From Bacteriovoracaceae bacterium (GTDB lineage Bacteria > Bdellovibrionota > Bacteriovoracia > Bacteriovoracales > Bacteriovoracaceae): DNA of 44,667 nt. The position numbers and the translations under genes are program-made. Location: NCBI GenBank assembly GCA_947450475.1, contig CANFVK010000010.1, forward strand, positions 1 to 44,667. Reading direction: 5' to 3'. Below the pieces are notes generated by a model that did not search any database, was not told the DNA's origin, and saw only the letters and a list, made by a program, of their open reading frames with translations. This document shows, in pieces, positions 9,583 to 17,164 of the stretch. Position 1 is the stretch's first letter, and every line of letters begins with the position of its first letter.

Positions 9583-9621
9583 TGTTCTCATTCAAGAACA
9601 AAGTGTTTTAAAATGAGAACA
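9583..9621. repeat. Inverted repeat / candidate operator
   Basis: TGTTCTCATT at 9583-9592 and its exact reverse complement AATGAGAACA at 9612-9621 are separated by 19 bases. The left part also forms a tighter palindrome, TGTTCT-N6-AGAACA (9583-9600). Three half-sites of TGTTCT type therefore sit in 39 bases, ending two bases before the start codon at 9624. This arrangement fits a repressor operator or a hairpin covering the translation start. Confidence 0.5.
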
Positions 9622-9623
9622 CT

Positions 9624-10394
9624 ATGCAATTGAAACTTATTAGTTCAAACATTCGTTTTGACAATATTAATGATGGAATTCATTCTTGGGAAAATCGACG
9701 TCCTCATTTGCAAAAAATTATTTGCGATTTTTTTCCAGATATTTTAGCTACTCAAGAGGGGCGACAACCTCAGATTCAAACTCTAGGGGCCAATATCCCA
9801 CTCAAGCTTATTGATAATCACCGAAACTGGATTGATGAAAGGATGTATCCTTGCCTATTCATTAATGATGAACTCTTTGATGTAAGAAGTAGTGGCGATA
9901 TTTGGTTATCGAAAACCCCCACAATAAGTGGTTCGTCCTCCTTTAAAAGTGCGTTTCCCAGGCTATGCACCTGGGCAAAACTCAATCATCGCATTCATCA
10001 ACAAGACTATTTAATTGTCAACACTCACCTTGATCATGTTTTAGAAGATACTCGAGTTGAACAAATAAACGTTTTAATAAAAGAAATTAAATCCATTAAT
10101 AAAAAAAATATTCCGATGATTCTGATGGGAGATTTCAATGCCACTCCCAAAGGACCTGTTCGCCAAAAGATTTCTGAGGAACTTCATCTAAAAGATCCTT
10201 GGATTGAAAAATCTTTACCCGAAGAAACATCTCACCATGGCTTCATTGGAGATCTGGCCAGTGGAGACAGAATTGATTGGATTTTAGTTCCAAAATCATT
10301 TGCCATTAAAGAAATTCGAATGGAAAAAAGCGTCTTTGGAAATGTATATCCTTCAGATCACTATCCGATGCTCGCAACTGTCATTCCCAGCTGA
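9624..10394 (+). CDS. Endonuclease/exonuclease/phosphatase family protein
   Basis: 256 residues with the canonical DNase I-like fold motifs in order: SSNIRFDN (metal-binding Asn), TQEG (catalytic Glu), NTHLDH, GDFNATP, RIDWIL and terminal SDHYP (catalytic Asp-His). Catalytic residues look complete, so it should be an active Mg-dependent phosphodiesterase or phosphatase. Family members hydrolyse DNA, inositol phosphates, sphingomyelin or other phosphoesters, and the substrate cannot be told from sequence. There is no signal peptide, so it is probably cytoplasmic. No clear Shine-Dalgarno: the start codon directly follows the inverted repeat at 9583-9621, suggesting tight control. Its last 34 bases overlap the 3' end of the convergent psd gene. 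Confidence 0.85.
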   Translation: MQLKLISSNIRFDNINDGIHSWENRRPHLQKIICDFFPDILATQEGRQPQIQTLGANIPLKLIDNHRNWIDERMYPCLFINDELFDVRSSGDIWLSKTPTISGSSSFKSAFPRLCTWAKLNHRIHQQDYLIVNTHLDHVLEDTRVEQINVLIKEIKSINKKNIPMILMGDFNATPKGPVRQKISEELHLKDPWIEKSLPEETSHHGFIGDLASGDRIDWILVPKSFAIKEIRMEKSVFGNVYPSDHYPMLATVIPS

Positions 10395-11269
10395 ACATAG
10401 GTTTCCATACCCTGCTTTGTGTATTGGAGAATATCTTGAGTAGGGATCCATTTGCCTTTTTCACCGATCACAATAACTGTAGAACCACCGAAAAGAAAAT
10501 ATCCTTTCTCCTCACCCTTTTTAAATCTTTCCCCTTTATTCCATTTTTTTGATTGAACAATTTTTCCTACACAAATGGCACCGACTTCAATATAAGCGAG
10601 CTTTCCAAAGTTTTTAGTTTCAAGAATTGTGACATGTCGTTCATTTGTAATAAAAATATCAGGCTTAGCCTTGAGGGCAAGAGGATTCACTGAATGAAGT
10701 AAACCTGGAACTCGATAGTCATCCAAAATAACTCCATCATCTGGAAAGTGAAAACGATGGTAATCAACCGGACAAAGCCTGGCCAAAAGCAGAGGCCCTT
10801 GGTCAAAAACATTTTCCCATTGGGTATTTTCCAAAAGCTCTTTTGGACTTAAAAAATGGCCTTTAACTGGTATTTTTTCTTCCTCTGCAACAACTGAATA
10901 GCCGAAATAGCGAGCCTCGCTAAAAGCGCCCATTTCATTTTGGGATTCGCTAAAAATTCTTTTACCAGGTTTGAATTGTCTAATAAAAAATTGATTAAAA
11001 CTTGAATAGGGATTATCAATGGATCTGTCTTTTTGGGGCAAGTAGTCATCCATCTGAATCTGATAATTTTTTATAAAAGGCGCAATCTTTTTAATGCTAA
11101 AAGATGAATCTTGTATTTTTCCATAGATTTTACTTATTGGGGCTTTGCACAGAAAGTTTGACAAAAGTTTTCCAGACTGACTTTGATAGAGCCATTCGAC
11201 CAACTTATCTCCATAAACTTTCTCTCTTTCAATTTTTTTTGTCTGACGGTTATAAAATTCAATTTCCAT
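10361..11269 (-). CDS. psd: Phosphatidylserine decarboxylase proenzyme
   Basis: 302 residues. It decarboxylates phosphatidylserine to phosphatidylethanolamine at the inner membrane. Features seen: NQFFIRQFKPG, the PVDYHRFHFP segment, a GLLHSVNPLAL segment, and the self-cleavage motif GGST (residues 261-264). Ser263 should become the pyruvoyl group of a roughly 40-residue alpha chain. The length and GGST motif fit the PSD-B/PSD-II group. The start ATG has AGAGG about ten bases upstream. The gene is convergent with the endonuclease-fold gene (34-base overlap) and divergent from the HtrA-like protease gene. Confidence 0.93.
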   Translation of the reverse strand: MEIEFYNRQTKKIEREKVYGDKLVEWLYQSQSGKLLSNFLCKAPISKIYGKIQDSSFSIKKIAPFIKNYQIQMDDYLPQKDRSIDNPYSSFNQFFIRQFKPGKRIFSESQNEMGAFSEARYFGYSVVAEEEKIPVKGHFLSPKELLENTQWENVFDQGPLLLARLCPVDYHRFHFPDDGVILDDYRVPGLLHSVNPLALKAKPDIFITNERHVTILETKNFGKLAYIEVGAICVGKIVQSKKWNKGERFKKGEEKGYFLFGGSTVIVIGEKGKWIPTQDILQYTKQGMETYVQLGMTVASIG

Positions 11270-11341
11270 GAAAGAGACCTCTTGAAGAAATTTTGTAACA
11301 GGATTATATCTATACTGTTGATGTGTAGCAAGGAGGAGTTC

Positions 11342-12412
11342 ATGAGATCGATTAGAGTTTACCTATTAATTGTTAGCTTTATATTCGCTCATTCTATTTG
11401 GGCGCAGTCTGGTGCTAAAAAAGACATGTCCATGTTTCTAGAGAACGAACGTAACTCTATTAACATTTTTCAAAACGTAGCGGACTCTGTAGTTAACGTC
11501 TCAAATATGCGAAAAAGTCGTGCCATGTTCGATATGGATTCTGCTGAAGTTGAAGCCGGAATGGGTTCCGGCTTTATTTGGGACAAGGATGGATTTGTTG
11601 TCACCAATTTTCACGTTGTCGACGGAGGAGACTCATTTCTCGTTTCCTTTAAAGGGAATAAGAAACAATACCGAGCAAAATTCGTAGGAGGAGATCCTAA
11701 AAAAGATATTGCCGTTCTCAGGTTGATAGAAAATCCCACAGATCTTCATCCCATTATTCCAGGGGAATCAAAAAATTTAATGGTCGGCCAAAAAACGTTA
11801 GCGATTGGAAATCCTCTGGGACTAGATCATACACTGACCACCGGTACAATTTCTGCTTTAGATCGCAACATCAAAGGTTATGCAGGTGTCACTATTAATG
11901 GAATGATTCAAACCGATGCTTCAATTAATCCTGGAAACTCAGGGGGAGCGCTGCTTGATTCGCAAGGTAAACTCATCGGAATAAATACCATGATATTTAA
12001 TGGTGCTGGGACTGGTTCCAGTGCCGGCTTAGGCTTTGCCATCCCGGTAGACATTGTCAAATTCATAGTTCCGCAATTAATCAAATACGGAAAAGTTATT
12101 CGCCCTGGATTAGGTGTAGCAATTCTTGAAGATTATTACGCTGCTCGCTTTGGACTTAGAGAAGGCGCGATGATTAAGTATGTTGACCCCAAGGGACCAT
12201 CTGCCAAAGCTGGGCTTAAAGGCATTTCCAGAAATAGCTTTGGTGAATATTTTATCGGAGACATTATTGTCAACATTGATAATACCCCTATTAAAAATTA
12301 TGATGAACTTTTTACCGCGATAGATAAATACAAAATTGGCGACACTGTTAAAGTAAAGTATGTTCGAAATAATAAAGAAAAAATTGTCACCATAAAATTA
12401 GTTCAAATTTAA
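11342..12412 (+). CDS. Periplasmic HtrA/DegP-like serine protease
   Basis: 356 residues from the ATG at 11342, which has a strong AGGAGG site; the frame is open farther upstream but without a good start. Residues 1-21 are a signal peptide (cleavage near WAQ). The trypsin-like domain shows His91 in TNFHVVDGG, Asp122 in KKDIAVLRL and Ser200 in NPGNSGGALL, a complete triad. One PDZ domain follows (about residues 250-356; GEYFIGDIIVNIDN). Single-PDZ proteins are DegS-like in layout, but DegS is membrane-anchored, whereas this one appears to be cleaved and soluble. Likely role is periplasmic protein quality control or regulated proteolysis. Its 3' end overlaps the convergent B12 ATPase gene by 15 bases. 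Confidence 0.92.
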   Translation: MRSIRVYLLIVSFIFAHSIWAQSGAKKDMSMFLENERNSINIFQNVADSVVNVSNMRKSRAMFDMDSAEVEAGMGSGFIWDKDGFVVTNFHVVDGGDSFLVSFKGNKKQYRAKFVGGDPKKDIAVLRLIENPTDLHPIIPGESKNLMVGQKTLAIGNPLGLDHTLTTGTISALDRNIKGYAGVTINGMIQTDASINPGNSGGALLDSQGKLIGINTMIFNGAGTGSSAGLGFAIPVDIVKFIVPQLIKYGKVIRPGLGVAILEDYYAARFGLREGAMIKYVDPKGPSAKAGLKGISRNSFGEYFIGDIIVNIDNTPIKNYDELFTAIDKYKIGDTVKVKYVRNNKEKIVTIKLVQI

Positions 12413-13126
12413 ATGAAAATATTTTGCTAAAAGCCCACTTGTCTTCATTTCACTTGAGCTTTTAGCAAAGAACTCTCCAGAATTTCCCATTAACCAAATA
12501 TGGTCAACATATTTTTCTACTAAATCTAGGTCATGCGAGCTAAACAAGACAGAGATTTTATTTTCATAAGCAATCTTTTTCAATAGTCTCATCAATTCAA
12601 TCTTTGATGGAATATCAAGATAAGTGGTAGGTTCATCTAATATTAGCACTTTGGGTTTTTGGGCCAAGGCCCTTGCAATTAAAACTTTTTGTTTTTGTCC
12701 GTCACTTAATTCAGAAAAAAAGTGATCAGCGAGATGAACTATTCCAACAAGCTCCATTGATTCATTTATGATTTTTAAGTCTGAAGGTTTAATCTGCCCA
12801 AGCCAATTTGTAAAAGGCGTTCTCCCAAGCGCCACCAATTCATCAACTCGTAGAAATTCTAATTGAAATTTTTCAGTTAGTACGATTGAAACCATAGACG
12901 CAAATTCTTTTGGGGAATACTCTTTGTAATTTCTTGAATCGAGTTTTATATTCCCGGATTTTGGTGGAATAAGATGACATAAGGTTTTTATCAAGCAACT
13001 CTTGCCTATACCATTAATTCCCATAACTGCGGTCAAAGAGGATTCTGGCAAAATGGCATTTATCTCTCTTGCTAAAATTCGGTTGAAACCAATACTAAGA
13101 TTTTCTAATTCTAAAATAGCTTTCAT
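12398..13126 (-). CDS. btuD: ABC transporter ATPase, BtuD/FecE type
   Basis: 242 residues from the ATG at 13126, which forms an ATGA overlap with the permease stop. All ABC motifs are present: Walker A GINGIGKS (36-43), Q-loop near EKFQ (about 88), signature LSDGQ (140-144), Walker B LILDEP (Glu165) and the switch histidine in SSHD (198). It powers the permease encoded just upstream. The FecCD/BtuCD class imports cobalamin, haem or ferric siderophores; the adjacent riboswitch-controlled receptor makes cobalamin the best guess. The 3' end of the reading frame contains a perfect 12-bp inverted repeat (12423-12469). Confidence 0.85.
   Translation of the reverse strand: MKAILELENLSIGFNRILAREINAILPESSLTAVMGINGIGKSCLIKTLCHLIPPKSGNIKLDSRNYKEYSPKEFASMVSIVLTEKFQLEFLRVDELVALGRTPFTNWLGQIKPSDLKIINESMELVGIVHLADHFFSELSDGQKQKVLIARALAQKPKVLILDEPTTYLDIPSKIELMRLLKKIAYENKISVLFSSHDLDLVEKYVDHIWLMGNSGEFFAKSSSEMKTSGLLAKYFHLNLN
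12423..12469. repeat. 12-bp perfect inverted repeat in the 3' end of btuD
   Basis: TTTGCTAAAAGC (12423-12434) and GCTTTTAGCAAA (12458-12469) are exact reverse complements separated by 23 bases. The repeat lies inside the last 25 codons of btuD, and 10 bases past the stop of the convergent protease gene. It could form a hairpin in either transcript and may help end or protect both convergent mRNAs. There is no T-tract, so it is not a classical terminator. Confidence 0.6.
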
Positions 13127-14070
13127 ATACTCATTGACCTCTGACGATAAAGAAAAACCACGATCAATGGAGCTCCTATGATTCCAAAAATTGCATTTAT
13201 CGATAAAGACCAATGTGGAACAATGACTAAAATAGTTTCAGCAAGAAAAGCGAGAAATGCCCCTATAAGAAAAGTCGCTAACAAAATAGTGCTAATTTGA
13301 GAACGTTTCAAAATCATTTTTGCTAAATGTGGAGAGAGAATTCCCACGAAACCTACTGGACCGCAATATAAAGTTACAATTGAAATTTGCCAAGCAGCCA
13401 ATGAAATAAAAACCAATCTCATTTTTTTGACATTAACCCCCATACTTTGAGCGTAATTTTCAGAAAGCAAAAATTGATTTAATGACTTCTGACTTAATAT
13501 TATTGCGATAAGTGAAGTGATAGAAAGAATAATAAAACGAGGAAGCTCACTGAATGTGACATTTCTAAAACTGCCCATACTCCACATCATATAATTTTTT
13601 AGTTGCATTGACTGACCAAAATTTACAAGCACAGAAATTCCACTTGAAGCAAAAGAAGAAATAAGAAGCCCAATAATAATTAGACTTACTCGAGAGAAAT
13701 TTCTTTGAACAAAGAAAACAAGTAGCAAGAAAACACTTAACGCTCCAAGAAAGGACATTACGTTCATGCCCCAATCGATTATGCTTAGAGGTAAAGCTCC
13801 AGCTGCCAAGATCCAAATCGCAACAAATAGAGAAGAGCCTGAACTAACGCCTAATATATCCGGCCCCGCCAAAGGATTTTGAAAGTAAACTTGCATCAAT
13901 AATCCAGATGAGGCAAGCATTCCTCCTGCTAAAAAGCAGGTCACAACTTTGGGGAACCTGATTTGCCAAAGTATAACTTCATTTACACTTAAACCCGATT
14001 CCCCAAAAAAAAGAAGAAAACAGATAAAAAGCAAAATCAATGCAATAAGTACTAATATTTTTAACTTCAT
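13123..14070 (-). CDS. btuC: ABC transporter permease, BtuC/FecCD family
   Basis: 315 residues from the ATG at 14070, overlapping the upstream stop codon as ATGA; a GTG 15 bases earlier is less likely. It is highly hydrophobic with about nine or ten membrane segments. Family motifs seen: IRFPKVVTCFLAGGMLA, QVYFQNPLAGPDILG, and GPVGFVGILSPHLAK, the cytoplasmic coupling region contacting the ATPase. It overlaps the ATPase gene by four bases at its 3' end, so all three genes are translationally coupled. It forms the inner-membrane channel for the vitamin B12 (or similar chelate) importer. Confidence 0.88.
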   Translation of the reverse strand: MKLKILVLIALILLFICFLLFFGESGLSVNEVILWQIRFPKVVTCFLAGGMLASSGLLMQVYFQNPLAGPDILGVSSGSSLFVAIWILAAGALPLSIIDWGMNVMSFLGALSVFLLLVFFVQRNFSRVSLIIIGLLISSFASSGISVLVNFGQSMQLKNYMMWSMGSFRNVTFSELPRFIILSITSLIAIILSQKSLNQFLLSENYAQSMGVNVKKMRLVFISLAAWQISIVTLYCGPVGFVGILSPHLAKMILKRSQISTILLATFLIGAFLAFLAETILVIVPHWSLSINAIFGIIGAPLIVVFLYRQRSMSI

Positions 14071-15140
14071 ATTCTTTTGTACCACTTTAAATTATAATTT
14101 CGATGAAGTTCAGGATGAAAAATAGCAGATAAATCTTTTAAGACCAGATCGGGTCTTTGCATTCCCTCTTCCCAGTAAGCATTAAACTTCCAACGATTTA
14201 AAACATTATTGTTATTAAATGTTTGCTTGGTTTTAATTAGTTGGTAGTGGCTTTTGTTGGCCATAACTTGTTCCATTTCAGCTTTTGAAGTCCAAAGATT
14301 TTGAGGAAGCCAAAAATCAATACCTTTTTTTAATTGGCTCAGCTCTTCTAAATCTATTTTTTGTGTTTGCGAGCTGTCTCTATTTAATACTAAAATTGCA
14401 CCAGCATCGCTAATCATTTGCCCCAAATCACTTTGTCCTCCACAAGTCATCCAGTAGCCATTTTGTATGTCTCCAACGATTACTGTCGGGCGAAACTTAC
14501 TTAATTGATTTTGCGATTTAATCTGTAAGTATGATTTTTCAATCGCTCGAAATTCCTCAATCGCATCAGGCTCAAGATTGTAGAAGCTAGCTATAAAAAT
14601 AAGCCATTCAGCTCGGGCCAAAGGACTTTTTTCCTCAAAGTCTTTGTTAATCACAAGAGGAATCCTAAGTGAATTAAAAAGATTTTTCTGCTTTTCGTAA
14701 GTTAGGTTTGATTCGTATCCCATTACCAAATCAAGTTTGAGAGATAGCAGCTCCTCTGGATTAAAATTATAACTTAATTCTTTTATCACTTTTTGATCAA
14801 AAGAATTATCTACTATATAGTGGGTATTTTGAAAGGCAGTAAGTGAAGATTGTTTTTTTAACATAACTAGAGCTGGCAAATAAGTGGTCGAAGTCATTGC
14901 AATTTTTTTTACTGGTGTATGAATAAGAACTCCATCAAATTTGCAGTCCAAACTCAAATTATCGCTTAAGATGTAATGATATTTATCAACATTGATTCGC
15001 TTAAAATCCTTAAAATAATCAATGCTAAAGTGTTTTGCATATTTAGGATAAAAGCTTTTATAAGAAGGTGCTTTATTGCACTCCGAGCTTTGAAGCTTCA
15101 AAGAAATGACCGATAAAATAAAAACAAAAAGTACTTTCAT
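14067..15140 (-). CDS. Periplasmic substrate-binding protein of the B12-type ABC importer
   Basis: 357 residues with a signal peptide (residues 1-18, no lipobox). The layout is that of the BtuF/FepB class: an N-terminal lobe with KKIAMTSTTYLPAL and later ELLSLKLDLVMGY (the segment before the central helix), then a C-terminal lobe with PTVIVGD and GQMISDAGA. It is longer than BtuF (about 245 mature residues), with an extended N-terminal region and C-terminus. It is first in a coupled operon with the permease and ATPase (ATGA overlap), divergent from the TonB receptor. No clear Shine-Dalgarno precedes its start. It is a functional BtuF equivalent by position; sequence divergence leaves ligand identity open. 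Confidence 0.8.
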   Translation of the reverse strand: MKVLFVFILSVISLKLQSSECNKAPSYKSFYPKYAKHFSIDYFKDFKRINVDKYHYILSDNLSLDCKFDGVLIHTPVKKIAMTSTTYLPALVMLKKQSSLTAFQNTHYIVDNSFDQKVIKELSYNFNPEELLSLKLDLVMGYESNLTYEKQKNLFNSLRIPLVINKDFEEKSPLARAEWLIFIASFYNLEPDAIEEFRAIEKSYLQIKSQNQLSKFRPTVIVGDIQNGYWMTCGGQSDLGQMISDAGAILVLNRDSSQTQKIDLEELSQLKKGIDFWLPQNLWTSKAEMEQVMANKSHYQLIKTKQTFNNNNVLNRWKFNAYWEEGMQRPDLVLKDLSAIFHPELHRNYNLKWYKRI

Positions 15141-15168
15141 TAGAGGATTCTAAGTTCGAAAGATTTTC

Positions 15169-15197
15169 TTGTAAAGAATCATCCATGGCCATATAGT
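15169..15197 (+). promoter_or_regulatory. Sigma70-type promoter for the TonB receptor
   Basis: TTGTAA (15169-15174), 17-base spacer, TATAGT (15192-15197). Transcription would start near 15204, just where the riboswitch structure begins. The -35 box is embedded in an imperfect palindrome, GATT(TT)CTT-GTA-AAGAATC (15162-15180), possibly a site controlling both divergent operons. Confidence 0.55.
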
Positions 15198-15204
15198 TAG
15201 GAAT

Positions 15205-15293
15205 ACTTTAGAAGTGAAGTGAGGTTAATCTCCTCCGCTGTCCCGCAACTGTAAAGCCAGATCCTTGCTAAAGTCTTATTCATCCCGTGGAGG
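15205..15293 (+). promoter_or_regulatory. Cobalamin riboswitch (compact)
   Basis: The conserved core GCTGTCCCGCAACTGTAA (15237-15254) and a B12-box-like AGCCAGATCCTTGC (15255-15268) are diagnostic of cobalamin riboswitches. A 7-bp helix ACTTTAG (15205-15211) / CTAAAGT (15268-15274) closes the element, and GAGG/CCTC (15221-15224/15232-15235) forms an internal hairpin. The element is only about 70-90 bases, like the short class-II type. CCTCC at 15232-15236 is complementary to the ribosome site GGAGG at 15289-15293, so ligand binding could block translation of the receptor gene. The pairing scheme is my inference; the core match is direct. Confidence 0.85.
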
Positions 15294-15298
15294 AATTT

Positions 15299-17152
15299 AT
15301 GTCTTTTGATGTAGCGGCAAAGCTTTTTCTAAAATTACTATTCTGGTCACTTTTATTAATTCCGATTGCTCACTCTGAAGATGATGTAATTGTTATTACA
15401 GCAGATCGGATTAAATCGACGTCTAAGCTTTCAGCTAGTGATGTCGTGGTTTTTGATGAAAAAAAAATTAGTGAAAATCTCAATCGAAACCTTACGGATC
15501 TCTTAAGTAGAGAATCTGATATCTCACTTGCGACAGAAGGGGTAAGCGGCTCTCATGCTAGTTTCTTTCTGAGAGGAGCTGGTTCCGCACAAACCCTCGT
15601 AGTCGTTGATGGCATTGTCATGAATGATCCAAGTAACCCTAATCGCCAATTTGATATTGGAAAATTAAGCTTAAATAATATTGAAAAAGTTGAAATCTTA
15701 AAGGGCTCTCAAGGTATGGCCTATGGCTCAAATGCCATCGGTGGAGTCATTATCATTACAACTAAATCTGCAAAAGCCAACTCAGCTAGTGGTAGCCATT
15801 TTGTCGATTATGGCTCATACAATACGCTAAACGCTGGATTAAATTTTCAAAAAGGGTCTGATTTAGCTAACATTTCTATGGGTGCAGACTACATGAGCAC
15901 TGATGGTTTTTCAGCAGCAAACAAGAATAATAATCCCAATGCTGAAAAAGATGCCTCTAAAAGAACAACTCTCAATTTTAATGCCAATAAAGATCTTTCA
16001 AAACAATTAAAAATTGGAACAAGTCTTCATTATGTTAATTTCAAAGCTGATCTTGATGATTGCGGAGGAGTTCAATGTGATACTCCAAATTTCAAGCAAA
16101 TAGGAGAAGATCTTTACGCCAAAGTTAATGTTAATAAAATCTGGGATGAGTCAAATGCTGAGACTCAAGTTGCCTATAGTCAAACCAAGCATCATCGTGC
16201 TGATAAAAATATTTTCGATATAAAATACCCTAAAAGCTTTGATCTTAATTCAATTGCAAAAGGTGAAATCAATGCTACTGCAATTAATCACACCTACGAA
16301 ATAAACGATTCTCTTAAACAAAATATCGACCTTAACTTCACAGAAGAAAAAGATAATTTTAATAGCTATAATAGCAATTTAAGCTCCTTTCTCTATCATC
16401 AACTCGAGCTTTCAGAAAACATTTTTAATTTTGGCATTAGACTAGATCACAACAAATTATTTCACAATCACACAACTTATAAAATGGCTGCGGCTCATGC
16501 TTTTGATCATTCTCTCTTGAAATTCAGCTACTCTACCGGCTTTCAAGCCCCATCTCTAAATCAACTTTTCGATCCAACTTATGGCAATAAAGATTTAAAA
16601 CCTGAAACAAGTCAAAGTGTGGATCTAAGTTATAACCTCAATACCGGTTCGACCTTTAAATCAGCAACTTCACTTTATGCTACATTTTTAGACAACCGAT
16701 TAAGCTTTGATCCTATTACTTATGTTAATCGCAACTTTGGAAAAGCTGAGATATATGGAGTTGAGGAAAAATTAGGTTATTTATGGACTGAAATTTTGAA
16801 CCAAAATTTAACTTTTACGGCCCTTAAAACTAAAGATCAAACCACTGGAAAAAAGCTAGCTCGCCGTCCTGATTTCACTCTTAAAAACAACTTAGCATTT
16901 ACTTTAGGAGATAATCACCATTTTGATTACGATCTCACAAATGTTTCGGTTCACAACGATGTTGATAATTTGGGCAATGAGGTAAAAATTAAAGCGTACC
17001 TCATTCACGATCTAAGCTATCGATTTAGCTCTAATGCTTCATTTGATTTTTACGTTAAAGTAAAAAACATCTTTAATCTAGATTATGAAGAAATTTATGG
17101 ATACGGGACTGCTGGAAGAACTATCACAACTGGGGCCCAGTACAAATACTAA
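15299..17152 (+). CDS. btuB: TonB-dependent outer-membrane receptor, BtuB-like
   Basis: 617 residues from the ATG at 15299, five bases after GGAGG; an upstream GTG lies within the riboswitch end. A signal peptide of about 30 residues is followed by a TonB-box-like DDVIVITADR, a plug domain (LTDLLSRESDIS, FFLRGAGSAQTLVVVDG, VEILKGSQGMAYGSNAIGGVI) and a 22-strand-type barrel ending in aromatic QYKY. In the barrel an insert DDCGGVQCD carries two cysteines, possibly a disulfide. E. coli BtuB is 614 residues including the signal, an excellent length match. The cobalamin riboswitch upstream and the divergent ABC importer support vitamin B12 uptake. Expression should fall when cobalamin is plentiful. 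Confidence 0.92.
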   Translation: MSFDVAAKLFLKLLFWSLLLIPIAHSEDDVIVITADRIKSTSKLSASDVVVFDEKKISENLNRNLTDLLSRESDISLATEGVSGSHASFFLRGAGSAQTLVVVDGIVMNDPSNPNRQFDIGKLSLNNIEKVEILKGSQGMAYGSNAIGGVIIITTKSAKANSASGSHFVDYGSYNTLNAGLNFQKGSDLANISMGADYMSTDGFSAANKNNNPNAEKDASKRTTLNFNANKDLSKQLKIGTSLHYVNFKADLDDCGGVQCDTPNFKQIGEDLYAKVNVNKIWDESNAETQVAYSQTKHHRADKNIFDIKYPKSFDLNSIAKGEINATAINHTYEINDSLKQNIDLNFTEEKDNFNSYNSNLSSFLYHQLELSENIFNFGIRLDHNKLFHNHTTYKMAAAHAFDHSLLKFSYSTGFQAPSLNQLFDPTYGNKDLKPETSQSVDLSYNLNTGSTFKSATSLYATFLDNRLSFDPITYVNRNFGKAEIYGVEEKLGYLWTEILNQNLTFTALKTKDQTTGKKLARRPDFTLKNNLAFTLGDNHHFDYDLTNVSVHNDVDNLGNEVKIKAYLIHDLSYRFSSNASFDFYVKVKNIFNLDYEEIYGYGTAGRTITTGAQYKY

Positions 17153-17164
17153 AGCCCAAAGTGA

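Noticed and set aside
11183..11341. N-terminal extension of the HtrA-like gene
   Set aside because: The ATG at 11342 has AGGAGG and is followed by a proper signal peptide; the upstream part lies antisense to psd.
13127..13213. 29-codon N-terminal extension of the B12 ATPase
   Set aside because: It lies inside the permease gene; the ATGA-overlap start gives the normal ATPase N-terminus.
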